From an uncultured Candidatus Melainabacteria bacterium (GTDB taxonomy: Bacteria > Cyanobacteriota > Vampirovibrionia > Gastranaerophilales > Gastranaerophilaceae): a stretch of 64,000 bases of DNA. Of the stretch, positions 1 through 9,224 are shown one piece after another. A model generated the notes under the pieces. It was not told the DNA's origin, searched no databases, and saw nothing but the letters and a program-made list of their open reading frames with translations. How positions within the stretch are numbered: the first letter of the stretch is position 1; each line of letters opens with the position of its first letter. Made by a program: the position numbers and the translations under genes. Where the stretch lies: the NCBI GenBank assembly GCA_934754425.1, contig CAKVIN010000003.1:1-64000 (forward strand), in the 5' to 3' direction.

Positions 1-87
1 AGAGGGGTGTCCGAGAGGTTTAAGGTGCAATCTTGGAAAGGTTGTGTGGGAGCAATTCCACCGTGGGTTCGAATCCCATCCCCTCTG
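1..87 (+). tRNA. tRNA-Ser (anticodon GGA)
   Basis: The sequence folds as a class II tRNA. The 7-bp acceptor stem is agagggg (1-7) with cccctct (80-86), the anticodon loop is ttggaaa, giving anticodon GGA, and the long variable arm typical of serine tRNAs precedes a T-arm with the ttcgaat loop. The discriminator base is G87 and CCA is not encoded. The gene begins at the first base of the window, so its promoter lies outside. Confidence 0.95.
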
Positions 88-124
88 TATTTTAAAATAA
101 TTGGTTGTTTAAAGAATTTAATAG

Positions 125-167
125 AAAAAAAGTCAGACAATAATAGCAAAGATGTCTGACTTTTTTG
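125..167. terminator. Bidirectional intrinsic terminator
   Basis: A perfect stem gtcagaca/tgtctgac is flanked by an A run on the left and a T run on the right. It can end the tRNA-Ser transcript on the plus strand and the convergent gene at 213-1763 on the minus strand. Confidence 0.85.
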
Positions 168-212
168 TTTTGTATTGTTTTGTTTCGTTCACACTTGATA
201 AAAGAAAATTAA

Positions 213-1763
213 TTAAACTGTTTTCTTGTTCTTATCTTTATCTTCGTCGTTCTTATTCGCTCCAGATGTTCCTTTTGCGTTGCCGTTTTCAGCTGCAGGA
301 GTTTTTGCCGGATTGTTATTATCACCATTCAGAGCTGCTGCAGAGCCTTCATCAAGTTCAGAAGCAACAGCATCCGGATCGCTTAAATCTTCAGGCATTG
401 CTATTTCCATATCACTAACAACATCCATTTGACCTTGATAAATATCAATAGATTCGTCATAAATGTCGTTTGTTGCGATATTAAGTTCTTGAGCATCTTT
501 TCTCAGATTGATTTCCGTACCGACTTCGCCAGCCCATTGATATTGTTGTGTAGCTCCGATACCACTCATTGCTGCGCCAGCAGCACCCATACCCGCAAAT
601 GCCCAAGCCCAAGCTGTGAAAATACCTCCTGATGCAGCAAATTTTCCGGCTTGAAGAGCTGCTTTTGTGCCGGAAGCGGCATTAAGAGTTTGTGCACCCG
701 CTTCTACATAACACATTGTTCTTGTAGCATCATCGAAGCTTTCAGCATAATCTGTTAACCCTTGTACTTCTGCAACGGTTGTAGCAGCGTCATCATAATT
801 TGCTTGATATGTACCCATATCTTCATATAGTTCAGCGACTTGGTCCGTAGCTTCTCCTTGAGTGTCGGCAATATCAATTCCTAATTGTTTCATTATTGGA
901 ACAAGTTCTTTTAGTAATTCTTTTTCGTCATCTGTTAGAGGTTCGCCTGATTCTACTTTTGCCATCAAAGCTTCATAACTTGCTCTATAAACATCATATT
1001 CTGATTTTTTATCTTCAATTTCTCCATTTGCATCTTCATTTGCTATTTGTGCTTCATCAGAAAGAGCTTCTACTTCATCACGTGCGCTTTGCATATCGCT
1101 TTGGGCTTCTCCTAATGCTGCACTTGCGTTATTCATTTCATCTTGCAAATCATCACAAGCTTCTTTTTCATCTTTATTAGGTTTTTTTGCTTGGTAAGCC
1201 GTACCAGTGGCAAGAGCTAAAGGAGCTGTAATGATAAAGCCAACATTTTTGCCTGCGCTTTGTACGTTATTAATAGCTTTTGTTTGTGCAGCAGCAGCCC
1301 CTGTTGTAGCTTTTTCTGCAGCTTTAGCACCAGCTTTTGCTGCTGCATTTTGCACAAATCCTGCAGATACTGCATTGCCAACTTTTGTTCCTAAAGAATT
1401 TGCAATTTTAGAACCAACTGTACTAGCTAAACTCCCTGCAACACCACTAGCCAAATCAATTCCGGCTCTTAGTTTAGACCCTCCTGTATTCCCACTAAAA
1501 CCGGTTTTTTCTTTAGCTTGGTCTCTACCATTCATTTTAGCTGTTGAAAAATCGTCGTCTTCTATTTCGTACGCATTTTCATCCTTTAAAGCTGTTGCTT
1601 TCCAATTTTTTAATTCATTATTCCAAGTCTGAGTAATCTCGCCCATATCTTTTGCTGAGATTCCCATTGTATTGTTGCCATAGTTGTAGTTATACCAACA
1701 TTTATAGGCATATGATTGTGAATTAATTGCATTGCTAAGGTTGAATGAATCTTGAATAGCCAT
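213..1763 (-). CDS. Coiled-coil protein of unknown function, sigma-28-type promoter
   Basis: This 516-residue protein has no family I recognise. There is no N-terminal signal peptide. Residues about 95-190 are Ala/Gly-rich (a small-residue stretch with glycine zipper-like spacing), followed by a long acidic coiled coil (about 200-340), a second Ala/Gly-rich hydrophobic patch (about 365-400) and a disordered acidic/lysine tail. The segment SGEPLTDDEKELL resembles one in the protein at 4902-6773. The start is set by a GGAGGA site just upstream. A near-consensus sigma-28 promoter (TAAA, 15 bases, GCCGTAAT) lies 33-60 bases before the start, and the sigma-28 gene is directly upstream on the same strand. 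A secreted or surface role tied to the flagellar regulon is possible but is inference. Confidence 0.75.
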   Translation of the reverse strand: MAIQDSFNLSNAINSQSYAYKCWYNYNYGNNTMGISAKDMGEITQTWNNELKNWKATALKDENAYEIEDDDFSTAKMNGRDQAKEKTGFSGNTGGSKLRAGIDLASGVAGSLASTVGSKIANSLGTKVGNAVSAGFVQNAAAKAGAKAAEKATTGAAAAQTKAINNVQSAGKNVGFIITAPLALATGTAYQAKKPNKDEKEACDDLQDEMNNASAALGEAQSDMQSARDEVEALSDEAQIANEDANGEIEDKKSEYDVYRASYEALMAKVESGEPLTDDEKELLKELVPIMKQLGIDIADTQGEATDQVAELYEDMGTYQANYDDAATTVAEVQGLTDYAESFDDATRTMCYVEAGAQTLNAASGTKAALQAGKFAASGGIFTAWAWAFAGMGAAGAAMSGIGATQQYQWAGEVGTEINLRKDAQELNIATNDIYDESIDIYQGQMDVVSDMEIAMPEDLSDPDAVASELDEGSAAALNGDNNNPAKTPAAENGNAKGTSGANKNDEDKDKNKKTV

Positions 1764-1795
1764 AAGTCCTCCGGAATTTCGTTGTTTTAATATTA

Positions 1796-1822
1796 ATTAC
1801 GGCATTTTTTTGAAAAACTTTA
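1796..1822 (-). promoter_or_regulatory. Sigma-28 (FliA)-type promoter
   Basis: On the minus strand the sequence reads TAAA (1822-1819), exactly 15 bases, then GCCGTAAT (1803-1796). The known FliA consensus is TAAA-N15-GCCGATAA. It points at the gene starting at 1763 and sits just downstream of the sigma-factor gene at 1904-2722. Confidence 0.6.
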
Positions 1823-1903
1823 GCTATTTTTATGAAATGTTTACAAATATTTACATTCGTGGCTGAAATAATTGTGGTTGAAAATCTTTTATAAGTTTAT
1901 ATG

Positions 1904-2722
1904 TTATATAATACTTTTTTTCAATCTTTCAGAACGGTTTTCGCTCAACAAGTTCTTAAGTTTCATAATTGCTTGTGCGTGAAGCTGAGAAATACGTGAT
2001 TCTGATACATTAATAGCTTCACCTATTTCTTTTAGTGTCATGTTTTCATGATAATAAAGAACCATGATAGTTCTTTCTCTTTCCGGTAACCTTTTCAAAG
2101 CATTCTCCAATTCAGATTTTACGTCTTTTTCTTCTAGTTCTTCGTGTGGAGCAAGATTATTTTTATCTTGAATTGTGTCAATAATCTCAATATCTCCGTC
2201 GTTTGAACCTTTTTTGTCATATATTGAAGTAATGGTTGTATCATCGGATAGAATTTGTTCTACTTTTTCTCGTTCTACTCCTAAATAATTGGCGATTTCA
2301 GTATTTGTTGCAGCACGACCAAATTGTTTTTTTAGAATATCTTGTGCTTCTTTAACATCTTTGATTTTTCTTCTTACGCTTCTTGGTAAGAAATCTTGAG
2401 AACGAATTTTATCAATAATATTCCCTCTGATTCTTACTAATGCATAGGTTTCAAATCTTGCGCCCATTTTTGGAGTAAATTTTTCTACTGCATCTATCAA
2501 ACCTTCTACACCGTAGCTTGTGATGTCTTCAAATGAAAATGTCGGTGGAAGCGCAACTTTCACACGACCTACTACGTATTTTGTAAGATAAATGTATTGA
2601 AGTATTAGAGCATCTCTTAGTTCTTTGTTTTCATGGTCATCAAAATATCGAGTCCACATTTCTGTCAACTCTTCATTCGTTACTCTTCTTATTTTATTAT
2701 ATGATGATGTTTCTTGTTCCAT
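1904..2722 (-). CDS. fliA: RNA polymerase sigma-28 factor, FliA/WhiG type
   Basis: This 272-residue protein has the layout of the FliA/WhiG sigma family. Region 2 (about residues 20-110) includes the -10-recognition segment with YALVRIRGNIIDKIRSQD. Region 3 lies in the middle, and region 4 (about 215-265) holds a C-terminal helix-turn-helix, MTLKEIGEAINVSESRISQL. Region 1.1 of housekeeping sigma factors is absent, as expected. It directs RNA polymerase to flagellar or late motility promoters. Matching promoter-like sites occur before the gene at 1763 and before fliE at 18761. It stands apart from other flagellar genes rather than in a flagellar operon, and no FlgM-like anti-sigma gene is adjacent. 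Confidence 0.9.
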   Translation of the reverse strand: MEQETSSYNKIRRVTNEELTEMWTRYFDDHENKELRDALILQYIYLTKYVVGRVKVALPPTFSFEDITSYGVEGLIDAVEKFTPKMGARFETYALVRIRGNIIDKIRSQDFLPRSVRRKIKDVKEAQDILKKQFGRAATNTEIANYLGVEREKVEQILSDDTTITSIYDKKGSNDGDIEIIDTIQDKNNLAPHEELEEKDVKSELENALKRLPERERTIMVLYYHENMTLKEIGEAINVSESRISQLHAQAIMKLKNLLSENRSERLKKSII

Positions 2723-2828
2723 CCCTTTGCCCTAAAACATGTCTCCTATTATTGTAACTTTTTATTAAGAAAAAGATATCATTTATATAGATGAAATGTT
2801 TAGTTTTGTAACAATTTTTTAAAACGAT

Positions 2829-2863
2829 GAAATTGAACGAAAAATAAATATTTATTATATATG
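2829..2863 (+). promoter_or_regulatory. Shared promoter motif, copy 1
   Basis: GAAATT, 15 bases, then ATTTATTATATATG, upstream of the gene at 2877. The same arrangement, G/T-A/C-AATT, N15, then YTTTATATA-like, precedes the genes at 4902, 8316, 27282 and 42630. The spacing also allows a sigma-70 reading with TTTATT as the -10. Confidence 0.5.
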
Positions 2864-2876
2864 AGGTATATATAAG

Positions 2877-4778
2877 ATGTCAGATGCAATGATTAACAAC
2901 AAAATATATTCAAACCTTGATAAAACAATGTCTATTGCTTCAAGCGAAGCAAAGGACGTTAAATCTTCATCTGATTGTATCTGGAATAAAGAAGGTCAAA
3001 ATAATTCCAATAATGAAGTTAACCAAAGAGTTTCTTCTGAAATTGATAAAATATTAGCAGAAATTTGTAAAAAATATGAAAAATACGGTTTAACAGTAGA
3101 ACAATTAAAACAAAATCCTGCTATTCAATATGTGTGCCATGCTAAAGAAGAAAATTTAGCAAAAATGCCTCAAGATAAAAAAGAAAATGCTATAAAAATG
3201 TACAAGGAAGCTTTAGATGCTGCTATCAAGGATTCTATAAAAAATGGAAAAATTGATATAAAAAATGTTGCAAAATTAAGCAATGATTATTTTATAGCTT
3301 TAGCTACAGATTGGTCAATAGATGGTTTTAAAGAAGCTCAAAATAAGCCAGGTGTTAAACATTCTTTAATGCAAAGATTGATTGCATCAGGTTGTTTACC
3401 TAAAAACGCTACTATTAAAAATACTTCACCGGAAAAATTAAAAGTAGCAGTAGAAAAGTTTTACAAAAAGGTTTTAGCTAATGATATTAAAACATTAAGA
3501 TATAAAAAGACTGAAAATGGTCATAAAGAAGGCGAACTATTATCCCAAGAAGATAAAGCAAAAACTCAATTACAAACTTTTGGTAGATTATTAGTTAATT
3601 CTTCACCGGAAGAAAAGCAATATTTTGTAGATGCTTTAAAACATTTGTATAATGAAAATAAGCTACAAGGTGTAGAGGCTATTTTTAGCTCTTGCTCAAG
3701 TGAAAAAGAAACACAACTTGTTGCTGCAAAAATGACTGACCCTGCAACTTTTAAGGGTATCGCAACAACAGCTGATCCTAATGGAAAATATTTAGATAAA
3801 GATGAAGCAGCTAAACTTTATGAAACAGCAGTTTCAAAACAAACAGAAGAAAACAGAGAAATTTCTCATGCTAAGTCTAAAGAAGCTTATAAAGAATGGT
3901 TTACACAAAATGGCGAAGCTTTAAAAACAGTTCAAGATAAAATAGAAAAAGCTAAAGCAGAAGGTGTTGAACCAAAATTAACAGAAGCAGAAGAAAATCT
4001 TTTAAGAGAATATCATAATTTTGTTGAAGCTGGTCAAGTCGGTGAAATGACCGGTACGTTCTTAAACGATAAACTTTCTAATATGTTTAAGGAAGCTCAT
4101 TTAGCAGAATTAAACAGAGATGCGTATGAATTGCCTAGTTATAAAGATGTTTTGAATTCTGTTAATGAATACGTTGAAAATAACCCAGAAACTTTTAATA
4201 CAGAAGTTAAAGAACAATTCAACAACGCAATAGACAAAGCTACTAATGGAAATTATTCAACAGTAAAAAGCGGTAGTGATGCTCCAATGACACCTCCGAC
4301 TAAACGCACTGAAGATTCTGCTTCTAATAATGCAGCAATTGGTTTTACTACAAAAAAACCGGAAAATCCTAATAGAGTACCGGAATTAAAATCTCAACTT
4401 GTTTCAACAGAAGAAAAACAAACATTCAGAGTTGAAAAGACAACTACAAAACCGCAAGAATTATCTTCTAGTGCTCAAATAAGAGAAAAATTTGAAAGTG
4501 CAAATACAAATCAAGATAAATTGAAATTGATTTCTACATATTTTGATAAATCACCATTGTTGAAACAAGCTTTAGAAAAATATGTTTCTAACATAACAAA
4601 ACCTTTAAATATTTTAAACTCATTACCATCTTCAGCAAGAAAATATTTAGCACATAAATTAGTGTTAAATGGTAGTTTAGAAGAAGATGATATTCAAAAA
4701 TTAAATCTTTCATTTGGAGAAAAACAAATATTATTGGAAACTTATAAAAAAACTCAAAAAACAAGAGAAGAAGTTTAA
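2877..4778 (+). CDS. Lysine-rich helical protein of unknown function
   Basis: This 633-residue protein has no domain I recognise, no signal peptide and no membrane segment. It is strongly charged and predicted mostly helical, with a Ser/Thr/Pro-rich, probably disordered linker at about 460-520 and a helical C-terminal block. The layout resembles the next gene (4902-6773): an N-terminal helical region, a central motif rich in L-T-x-x-E-x-x-L-L, a disordered linker and a helical end. That suggests paralogy, which I infer from eye alignment only. It carries copy 1 of a promoter motif shared by five unknown genes in the window, and ends at a strong hairpin terminator. Confidence 0.75.
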   Translation: MSDAMINNKIYSNLDKTMSIASSEAKDVKSSSDCIWNKEGQNNSNNEVNQRVSSEIDKILAEICKKYEKYGLTVEQLKQNPAIQYVCHAKEENLAKMPQDKKENAIKMYKEALDAAIKDSIKNGKIDIKNVAKLSNDYFIALATDWSIDGFKEAQNKPGVKHSLMQRLIASGCLPKNATIKNTSPEKLKVAVEKFYKKVLANDIKTLRYKKTENGHKEGELLSQEDKAKTQLQTFGRLLVNSSPEEKQYFVDALKHLYNENKLQGVEAIFSSCSSEKETQLVAAKMTDPATFKGIATTADPNGKYLDKDEAAKLYETAVSKQTEENREISHAKSKEAYKEWFTQNGEALKTVQDKIEKAKAEGVEPKLTEAEENLLREYHNFVEAGQVGEMTGTFLNDKLSNMFKEAHLAELNRDAYELPSYKDVLNSVNEYVENNPETFNTEVKEQFNNAIDKATNGNYSTVKSGSDAPMTPPTKRTEDSASNNAAIGFTTKKPENPNRVPELKSQLVSTEEKQTFRVEKTTTKPQELSSSAQIREKFESANTNQDKLKLISTYFDKSPLLKQALEKYVSNITKPLNILNSLPSSARKYLAHKLVLNGSLEEDDIQKLNLSFGEKQILLETYKKTQKTREEV

Positions 4779-4802
4779 TTTAATATTATTACTTGATTTA
4801 TG

Positions 4803-4836
4803 AGTGCCACGATTAAAAAAAATCGTGGCACTTTAC
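4803..4836 (+). terminator. Intrinsic terminator
   Basis: The 12-bp perfect stem agtgccacgatt/aatcgtggcact has an A6 loop and is followed by a short T run. It separates the genes at 2877 and 4902. Confidence 0.8.
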
Positions 4837-4853
4837 AATTGTTAATAAAAAGA

Positions 4854-4890
4854 GCAATTTTTGACCAAAAAATAACTTTATATATATAGC
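4854..4890 (+). promoter_or_regulatory. Shared promoter motif, copy 2
   Basis: GCAATT, exactly 15 bases, then ACTTTATATATATA, about 12 bases before the ribosome binding site of the gene at 4902. It is nearly identical downstream of the spacer to the copies at 8260 and 42546. Confidence 0.55.
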
Positions 4891-4901
4891 GAGGAAAAAT
4901 T

Positions 4902-6773
4902 ATGAGCTTTTTGAGTGGTATTAAAAATTTCATAAAAACAGAAATCCTTGGTGTCAATGAAACTGACACTAATACTCAAGTTGGCAATAAAAAAGCTCCA
5001 AATGCTGTAATTGAATGTAAAACAGAAGCTCCTGTAGATAAATTAGAAAAGAAATCAACTCAAACAACACAATCAAATCAACCACAGAAGGGTATGAGTA
5101 GAAAAGCAATGGAAGCAACGATTGAAAATACTCCAAGTGAGCATATTAATATTAAAAAAATGTTGAAAAACGGTTTGATTGAAAAAGTTACCGGCATGAC
5201 AAAAGCTGATTTTGAAAAACTTACTCCGCAACAGAAAAACCAAATTGTTACAGCTATTAAAACATCTGTTATTAAATTTGATGAATTAATAAAAGAAGGT
5301 AAGTTCTCTAATAAAGCAAATCCGGAAGAAATTGTTACTACTTTTGCACAGATTTTATCAGAAGCATTAAAAAGTGGCGATTTTAAGGATGTCAAAGATT
5401 TTGAAAAAGAAATGGGTGATGTTACAAAAGAATTTGGTAAGGATTTTGATAAAAAATCAAGAAAAGAACAAAGACGTATTTTAAAAGAACATAGACTTGC
5501 TGATGAACAACAAATGTTAGCAGAGCTTAATGATGCAAAAAAATTGCCAAAAGCTAAAAGAATTGCTGCAGAAGCTCGTATTCGCAGAAGATACATGCAT
5601 TTAAGAAGAGGACGCTTTGTTGATATAACTGCTCAATATGATTCTAAAACAGCAGTTCATTCTCTTGTAATCTTAAATTCAAAAGACATGCAATATGGTG
5701 CAAAAACAATTCTTGCAACAAGATGCGATGCTATAGAAAAAACAAAAACTGCTGATTATGTAACATTTTCTGTTACAAAAGATTTGATTTCTGACTTTAA
5801 AGAAGTCGGTGATGAAGTTAAAAGCGAATCGTTAGAAGGATGTACACAGACATTCATGGAACAAAAATCTGCAGGAGCAGTTAAGGCTTTTCAAGCAGAT
5901 TATATAAAAGATAGAGATATGTATGAAGCTGCATTGGCTAAGCAAAAACGTGGTGAGGCTTTAACTTCAGAAGAAAAAGCTTTGTTGAGTTCAATGCGAC
6001 CGGAATACTATACTGCAACTGCTAAAGGTATTGGTGCCGGTGCTATAAACAACGTAAATATGACAAATGATGAAAAAGCGGAATTTATTACAAAATGGGA
6101 TAATGATGCTAAAAAGTATTCAGATTATAAAACTGTTACAGAACCGGTTAGAAAACAACTTGATACAAATCCGGATTTGAAGGATGTAAAAAATAAAATT
6201 GAAAGTATACGTAAAGAACAAGAAAATCTTGCTACAAAAACAAAGAATAATGAATTAAAGACAAATCAAAGAAATTATAATGAAAAAAGTTGTTATAATG
6301 CTCAAGTAGGTGTGACAAATGTTATAGAAAATCAATCTGAAACCGAAAAGAAATCAAAAAAATCAAATGTTTCAGTTGATAAAAAACAAAATAATAATAG
6401 TGTAAAAGAAAATAATCAAGACAAAATAAAAACTATGAACGCTAACACAACTGTAATTTCTAAAGAAATAGAAACAGAAGGGGTTCATAAGGCTTTGAAT
6501 AAATATGGAAGCGAAGCAGTTAAAGTGATTATTGATAATCCTATGTATAAGCACTTGAGATCAACATTGATAACTGAATTACGTTCTTATGATTTAAAAT
6601 CTTTACAAAAAATTTCTTCCAGCTGTTCTGATAGTGCATTTGTATTTATTTGCAGTATTGTAAACAAAGATTTTATTGTTAAGCTGAAAGAAAATAGAGA
6701 ACATACAAAGGGTTTATGTTTTAATGCAGAAAAACAAATTCAAAATATAGAAGGTAAATATGAAACTGTTTAA
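4902..6773 (+). CDS. Lysine-rich helical protein of unknown function
   Basis: This 623-residue protein has no recognised family. A basic, disordered N-terminus (about 1-75) is followed by a helical region (80-230) with an Arg/Lys-dense patch near 185-230 (KSRKEQRRILKEHRL and RIRRRYMHLRRGR), then a central region containing RGEALTSEEKALLSSM, a segment also seen in the protein at 213-1763. A long Asn/Lys-rich linker (about 440-530) precedes a final helical domain. No signal peptide or membrane segment is visible. The start follows GAGG at good distance. The next gene overlaps its 3' end by 14 bases, so the two are probably translationally coupled. Confidence 0.75.
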   Translation: MSFLSGIKNFIKTEILGVNETDTNTQVGNKKAPNAVIECKTEAPVDKLEKKSTQTTQSNQPQKGMSRKAMEATIENTPSEHINIKKMLKNGLIEKVTGMTKADFEKLTPQQKNQIVTAIKTSVIKFDELIKEGKFSNKANPEEIVTTFAQILSEALKSGDFKDVKDFEKEMGDVTKEFGKDFDKKSRKEQRRILKEHRLADEQQMLAELNDAKKLPKAKRIAAEARIRRRYMHLRRGRFVDITAQYDSKTAVHSLVILNSKDMQYGAKTILATRCDAIEKTKTADYVTFSVTKDLISDFKEVGDEVKSESLEGCTQTFMEQKSAGAVKAFQADYIKDRDMYEAALAKQKRGEALTSEEKALLSSMRPEYYTATAKGIGAGAINNVNMTNDEKAEFITKWDNDAKKYSDYKTVTEPVRKQLDTNPDLKDVKNKIESIRKEQENLATKTKNNELKTNQRNYNEKSCYNAQVGVTNVIENQSETEKKSKKSNVSVDKKQNNNSVKENNQDKIKTMNANTTVISKEIETEGVHKALNKYGSEAVKVIIDNPMYKHLRSTLITELRSYDLKSLQKISSSCSDSAFVFICSIVNKDFIVKLKENREHTKGLCFNAEKQIQNIEGKYETV

Positions 6774-7455
6774 AAATATAATATACAGCATTTTATCAAT
6801 ACAAGAAAAAATCTTAAGACATCAGCTCTCAAAGACATTGGGAGTAAAAAATCATTCCAATCGAAAACGCCATTATATTAACGGCTGTTCTATTGATTTA
6901 AGCACTCTTGCTGATAAAGAAAAAATGTTATTAGAAAAAGAAATAACTGATATTCTTAAAGATTGTGATTATTCACCGGAAAAGATTTTAGAATATGTAA
7001 ACAGAGAAGGATGTGAAATCCATTACATCAATAATGCTTCAAAAATATTAAATTCGATTGGTGAAAATGAAGGTTTTATTTATCCGGCATTCGGCTCAAA
7101 AGCGTTGTATCTTTCTTTGGCTATCAATAAGCAAATTCAGTTTAAAACTCCGGAAATGTTTGTATTATCAAAAGGAAATATTAATAAGTATTATTTTATT
7201 TATCATTTTTATAACTGGTTTGCTTTTAAACACAATATAGCAGGCTTGGATAATGAGTCTCAAAGGCTGTTAAAAAAATATTTGTTTGAAACTTCTGACA
7301 CCAAAGATTTACAGCTTGCTGATATTTATAAACTGAAAGATGCAATAAGACAGGATAAGGCTGCTATTGAATTTGTAATAAAATTGTGCAGAAATTTCGA
7401 TGGCACAAAACAAGCTTTGAAAAAAATGCAAAATGAAGGTAGTGCAAAATTATAA
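6760..7455 (+). CDS. Protein of unknown function
   Basis: This 231-residue protein overlaps the preceding gene by 14 bases, so it is co-transcribed with it. The N-terminus is amphipathic and basic (KNIIYSILSIQEKILRHQL). The rest is a mixed alpha/beta-looking fold with aromatic stretches (YYFIYHFYNWFAFKHN at about 145-160), and the C-terminus is lysine-rich. I recognise no catalytic motif. Its 3' end overlaps the convergent hydrolase gene by 6 bases. Shared function with the 4902 protein is inferred from coupling only. Confidence 0.7.
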   Translation: MKLFKNIIYSILSIQEKILRHQLSKTLGVKNHSNRKRHYINGCSIDLSTLADKEKMLLEKEITDILKDCDYSPEKILEYVNREGCEIHYINNASKILNSIGENEGFIYPAFGSKALYLSLAINKQIQFKTPEMFVLSKGNINKYYFIYHFYNWFAFKHNIAGLDNESQRLLKKYLFETSDTKDLQLADIYKLKDAIRQDKAAIEFVIKLCRNFDGTKQALKKMQNEGSAKL

Positions 7456-8208
7456 GTATTCTTTTAACCACGAAGTTATAATTTTTGCTAAATGTTTATC
7501 ATTTTTAAGTAAAAGCATTCCGTTAGATTTTGATTCTGATGTATAAGTCGCAAATGTGGACTGAGAAAATCGTTTCAGATATTCTTCGGCTTGCTTGCCG
7601 GAAGTATCTTCAGTGCCGGATATTGAAAATATATCAATGTGATTAAGGTTTGCTAAATGAACAGGAGTGTACAATCCTCTTGTGTTGACTACAGGTGATA
7701 AAAATACCATTGTTTTTGGTTTGTTGTTTATTTCATCTGTAGCAATAATAGCCGTACTTGCTCCAATATCAGAACCAACTATTGCCCAGTTATTGAAAAA
7801 AGTCGTTTTACTGTTCTCAGAAGTTACAGTCTTAATAACACTTTTTACATCATCAGGATATTTGGCAAAAGCATTATTTGTCATGTTATTCCACGACATT
7901 CTTACAAGACTTTTATTAAATACACTTTTTCCATGTCCACGCAAATCTATCATTAATACAGCATAACCGTTATTGATAAGCTCTTGTGGTAATGTATCCC
8001 ACCACTGAGAAGAATATCCCAATGAATGCAATAACACTACAGTATGGTAGTCCTTTTTACCTTTAACACGGTTATATTCTAATGTAGATTTTATTGTGAA
8101 TCCATCAGCTGCTTGTGTTGTATATTCTTTCTGAACAAATGGTTTTGCAGCAAATACAGGATTAAATAATAGTAGAAATAATGTTAAAATAAATATAGTC
8201 TTTTTCAT
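7450..8208 (-). CDS. Secreted alpha/beta hydrolase-fold protein
   Basis: This 252-residue protein starts with a clear signal peptide (MKKTIFILTLFLLLFNPVFA, cleavage near 20/21). It has the alpha/beta hydrolase fold signature: the oxyanion-side LLHSLGY at about 59-65, the MIDLRGHGKS strand-turn at 86-95, a nucleophile elbow at 145-149 and a candidate C-terminal His in NDKH. In the elbow the sequence is G-S-D-I-G, so the nucleophile position (147) is Asp, not the usual Ser. Asp nucleophiles are known in haloalkane dehalogenases and epoxide hydrolases, but the protein could also be non-catalytic. It likely acts in the periplasm. It is convergent with 6760-7455. Confidence 0.8.
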   Translation of the reverse strand: MKKTIFILTLFLLLFNPVFAAKPFVQKEYTTQAADGFTIKSTLEYNRVKGKKDYHTVVLLHSLGYSSQWWDTLPQELINNGYAVLMIDLRGHGKSVFNKSLVRMSWNNMTNNAFAKYPDDVKSVIKTVTSENSKTTFFNNWAIVGSDIGASTAIIATDEINNKPKTMVFLSPVVNTRGLYTPVHLANLNHIDIFSISGTEDTSGKQAEEYLKRFSQSTFATYTSESKSNGMLLLKNDKHLAKIITSWLKEYL

Positions 8209-8259
8209 ATTTGCATTATATCATATTTTAATAAAAATGTAACATTCTGTAACAAAAAA

Positions 8260-8294
8260 GCAATTATTTAAAAAGAATATACTTTATATATATA
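8260..8294 (+). promoter_or_regulatory. Shared promoter motif, copy 3
   Basis: GCAATT, 15 bases, then ACTTTATATATATA upstream of the gene at 8316. It matches copy 2 at every position of both boxes. Confidence 0.55.
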
Positions 8295-8315
8295 AGAGTA
8301 AAAGCAGGAGAAATT

Positions 8316-9224
8316 ATGTCAATAGTTCTAGATACAAATATGAAATTATTTGCAGAACAAATGAATATTTCGTCATCCAGAATGATTCAAGATTATGGTA
8401 TGAAAACTGTAGATGAAATCATTGAAGCAGAAGCCGCTCAAGGTAACACTAAGGCTGTTAATTATGCTAAAGAAATGTATAGTTCTCCTGAAAAATTAAT
8501 AAAAATTTTCAAACTTACTGATGTTGAGAATAAATTTGTTATATTGCATAACATGGATACAAAAACCAGAGAAATGGTTCTTCCACTATTGGATCAAGAA
8601 GATTTGGTAATGGGCCTATACTTTTTTACCCAAGATAAACTTTTGGAAATGCTTATGGATGTTGATATAGAAGAATTAGTGAGAGTGATTCAAGCGGCAT
8701 TTCCATTGCAAGATATTGTTGAAATGTTTACAGAAGATGATTTAGCAGCATTTTTTCAAAATGATAAATTAGAAAAATATGATGTTATAAATCAATTAAA
8801 GGCAATGCCACCGGAAGTTATTCAAAAATTTGTTGAAGGTGTTACCGGACAACCTTCTGATGAGGTTGATTATGGAGAATTTGTAAAAAGCATAGAATCT
8901 CTTCCTCTTGATAAATACAGAGATTTTATGTCCTCTATAGATCCGGATGTCCAAAGACAATTGACTTTTCAGTTAACAAAACAAAAACCTGAATATTTAG
9001 AATTGTTTAGTAATGAAACATACGTAAATATGCTTTCAACTATGATGAAGGGTGAAATGGTTAAGCCAATGATAAACCTTGAAAAAGAAACAATGATTGA
9101 CATGATTTCAATTTTACCGGAAGATTTGTTATCTATTGTTGCGGCTCAAGTCGATACAAAACAATTTGCAGAATTTTTACTTGATGATCATTTAGATTTA
9201 TTGGAAGGCGCATTAATGATTTAG
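8316..9224 (+). CDS. Helical-repeat protein of unknown function (FliG/MgtE_N-like look)
   Basis: This 302-residue acidic protein is all-helical in appearance, built from repeated short helices with patterns such as LLEMLMDVDIEELVRVIQ, MFTEDDLAAFFQND and ISILPEDLLSIVAAQV. Such leucine-spaced helix pairs recall the superhelical MgtE N-domain and FliG armadillo-like repeats, but I see no diagnostic motif and make no family call. There is no signal peptide or membrane segment. The start is supported by GGAG seven bases upstream. The gene has copy 3 of the shared promoter motif. The stop overlaps the convergent gene at 9213 by 12 bases. Confidence 0.7.
   Translation: MSIVLDTNMKLFAEQMNISSSRMIQDYGMKTVDEIIEAEAAQGNTKAVNYAKEMYSSPEKLIKIFKLTDVENKFVILHNMDTKTREMVLPLLDQEDLVMGLYFFTQDKLLEMLMDVDIEELVRVIQAAFPLQDIVEMFTEDDLAAFFQNDKLEKYDVINQLKAMPPEVIQKFVEGVTGQPSDEVDYGEFVKSIESLPLDKYRDFMSSIDPDVQRQLTFQLTKQKPEYLELFSNETYVNMLSTMMKGEMVKPMINLEKETMIDMISILPEDLLSIVAAQVDTKQFAEFLLDDHLDLLEGALMI

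Noticed and set aside
896..1632. Open frames on the plus strand inside 213-1763
   Set aside because: They are shadows of an Ala/Leu-rich minus-strand gene with a good ribosome binding site and no independent start signals.
5078..5596. 172-residue minus-strand frame within 4902-6773
   Set aside because: Its Ser/Phe/Leu-rich product is the antisense of a lysine/glutamate-rich gene; no ribosome binding site.
8316..9224. Calling the helical-repeat protein FliG
   Set aside because: The helix-repeat look is similar but the EHPQ-like and charged torque helices of FliG are not seen.
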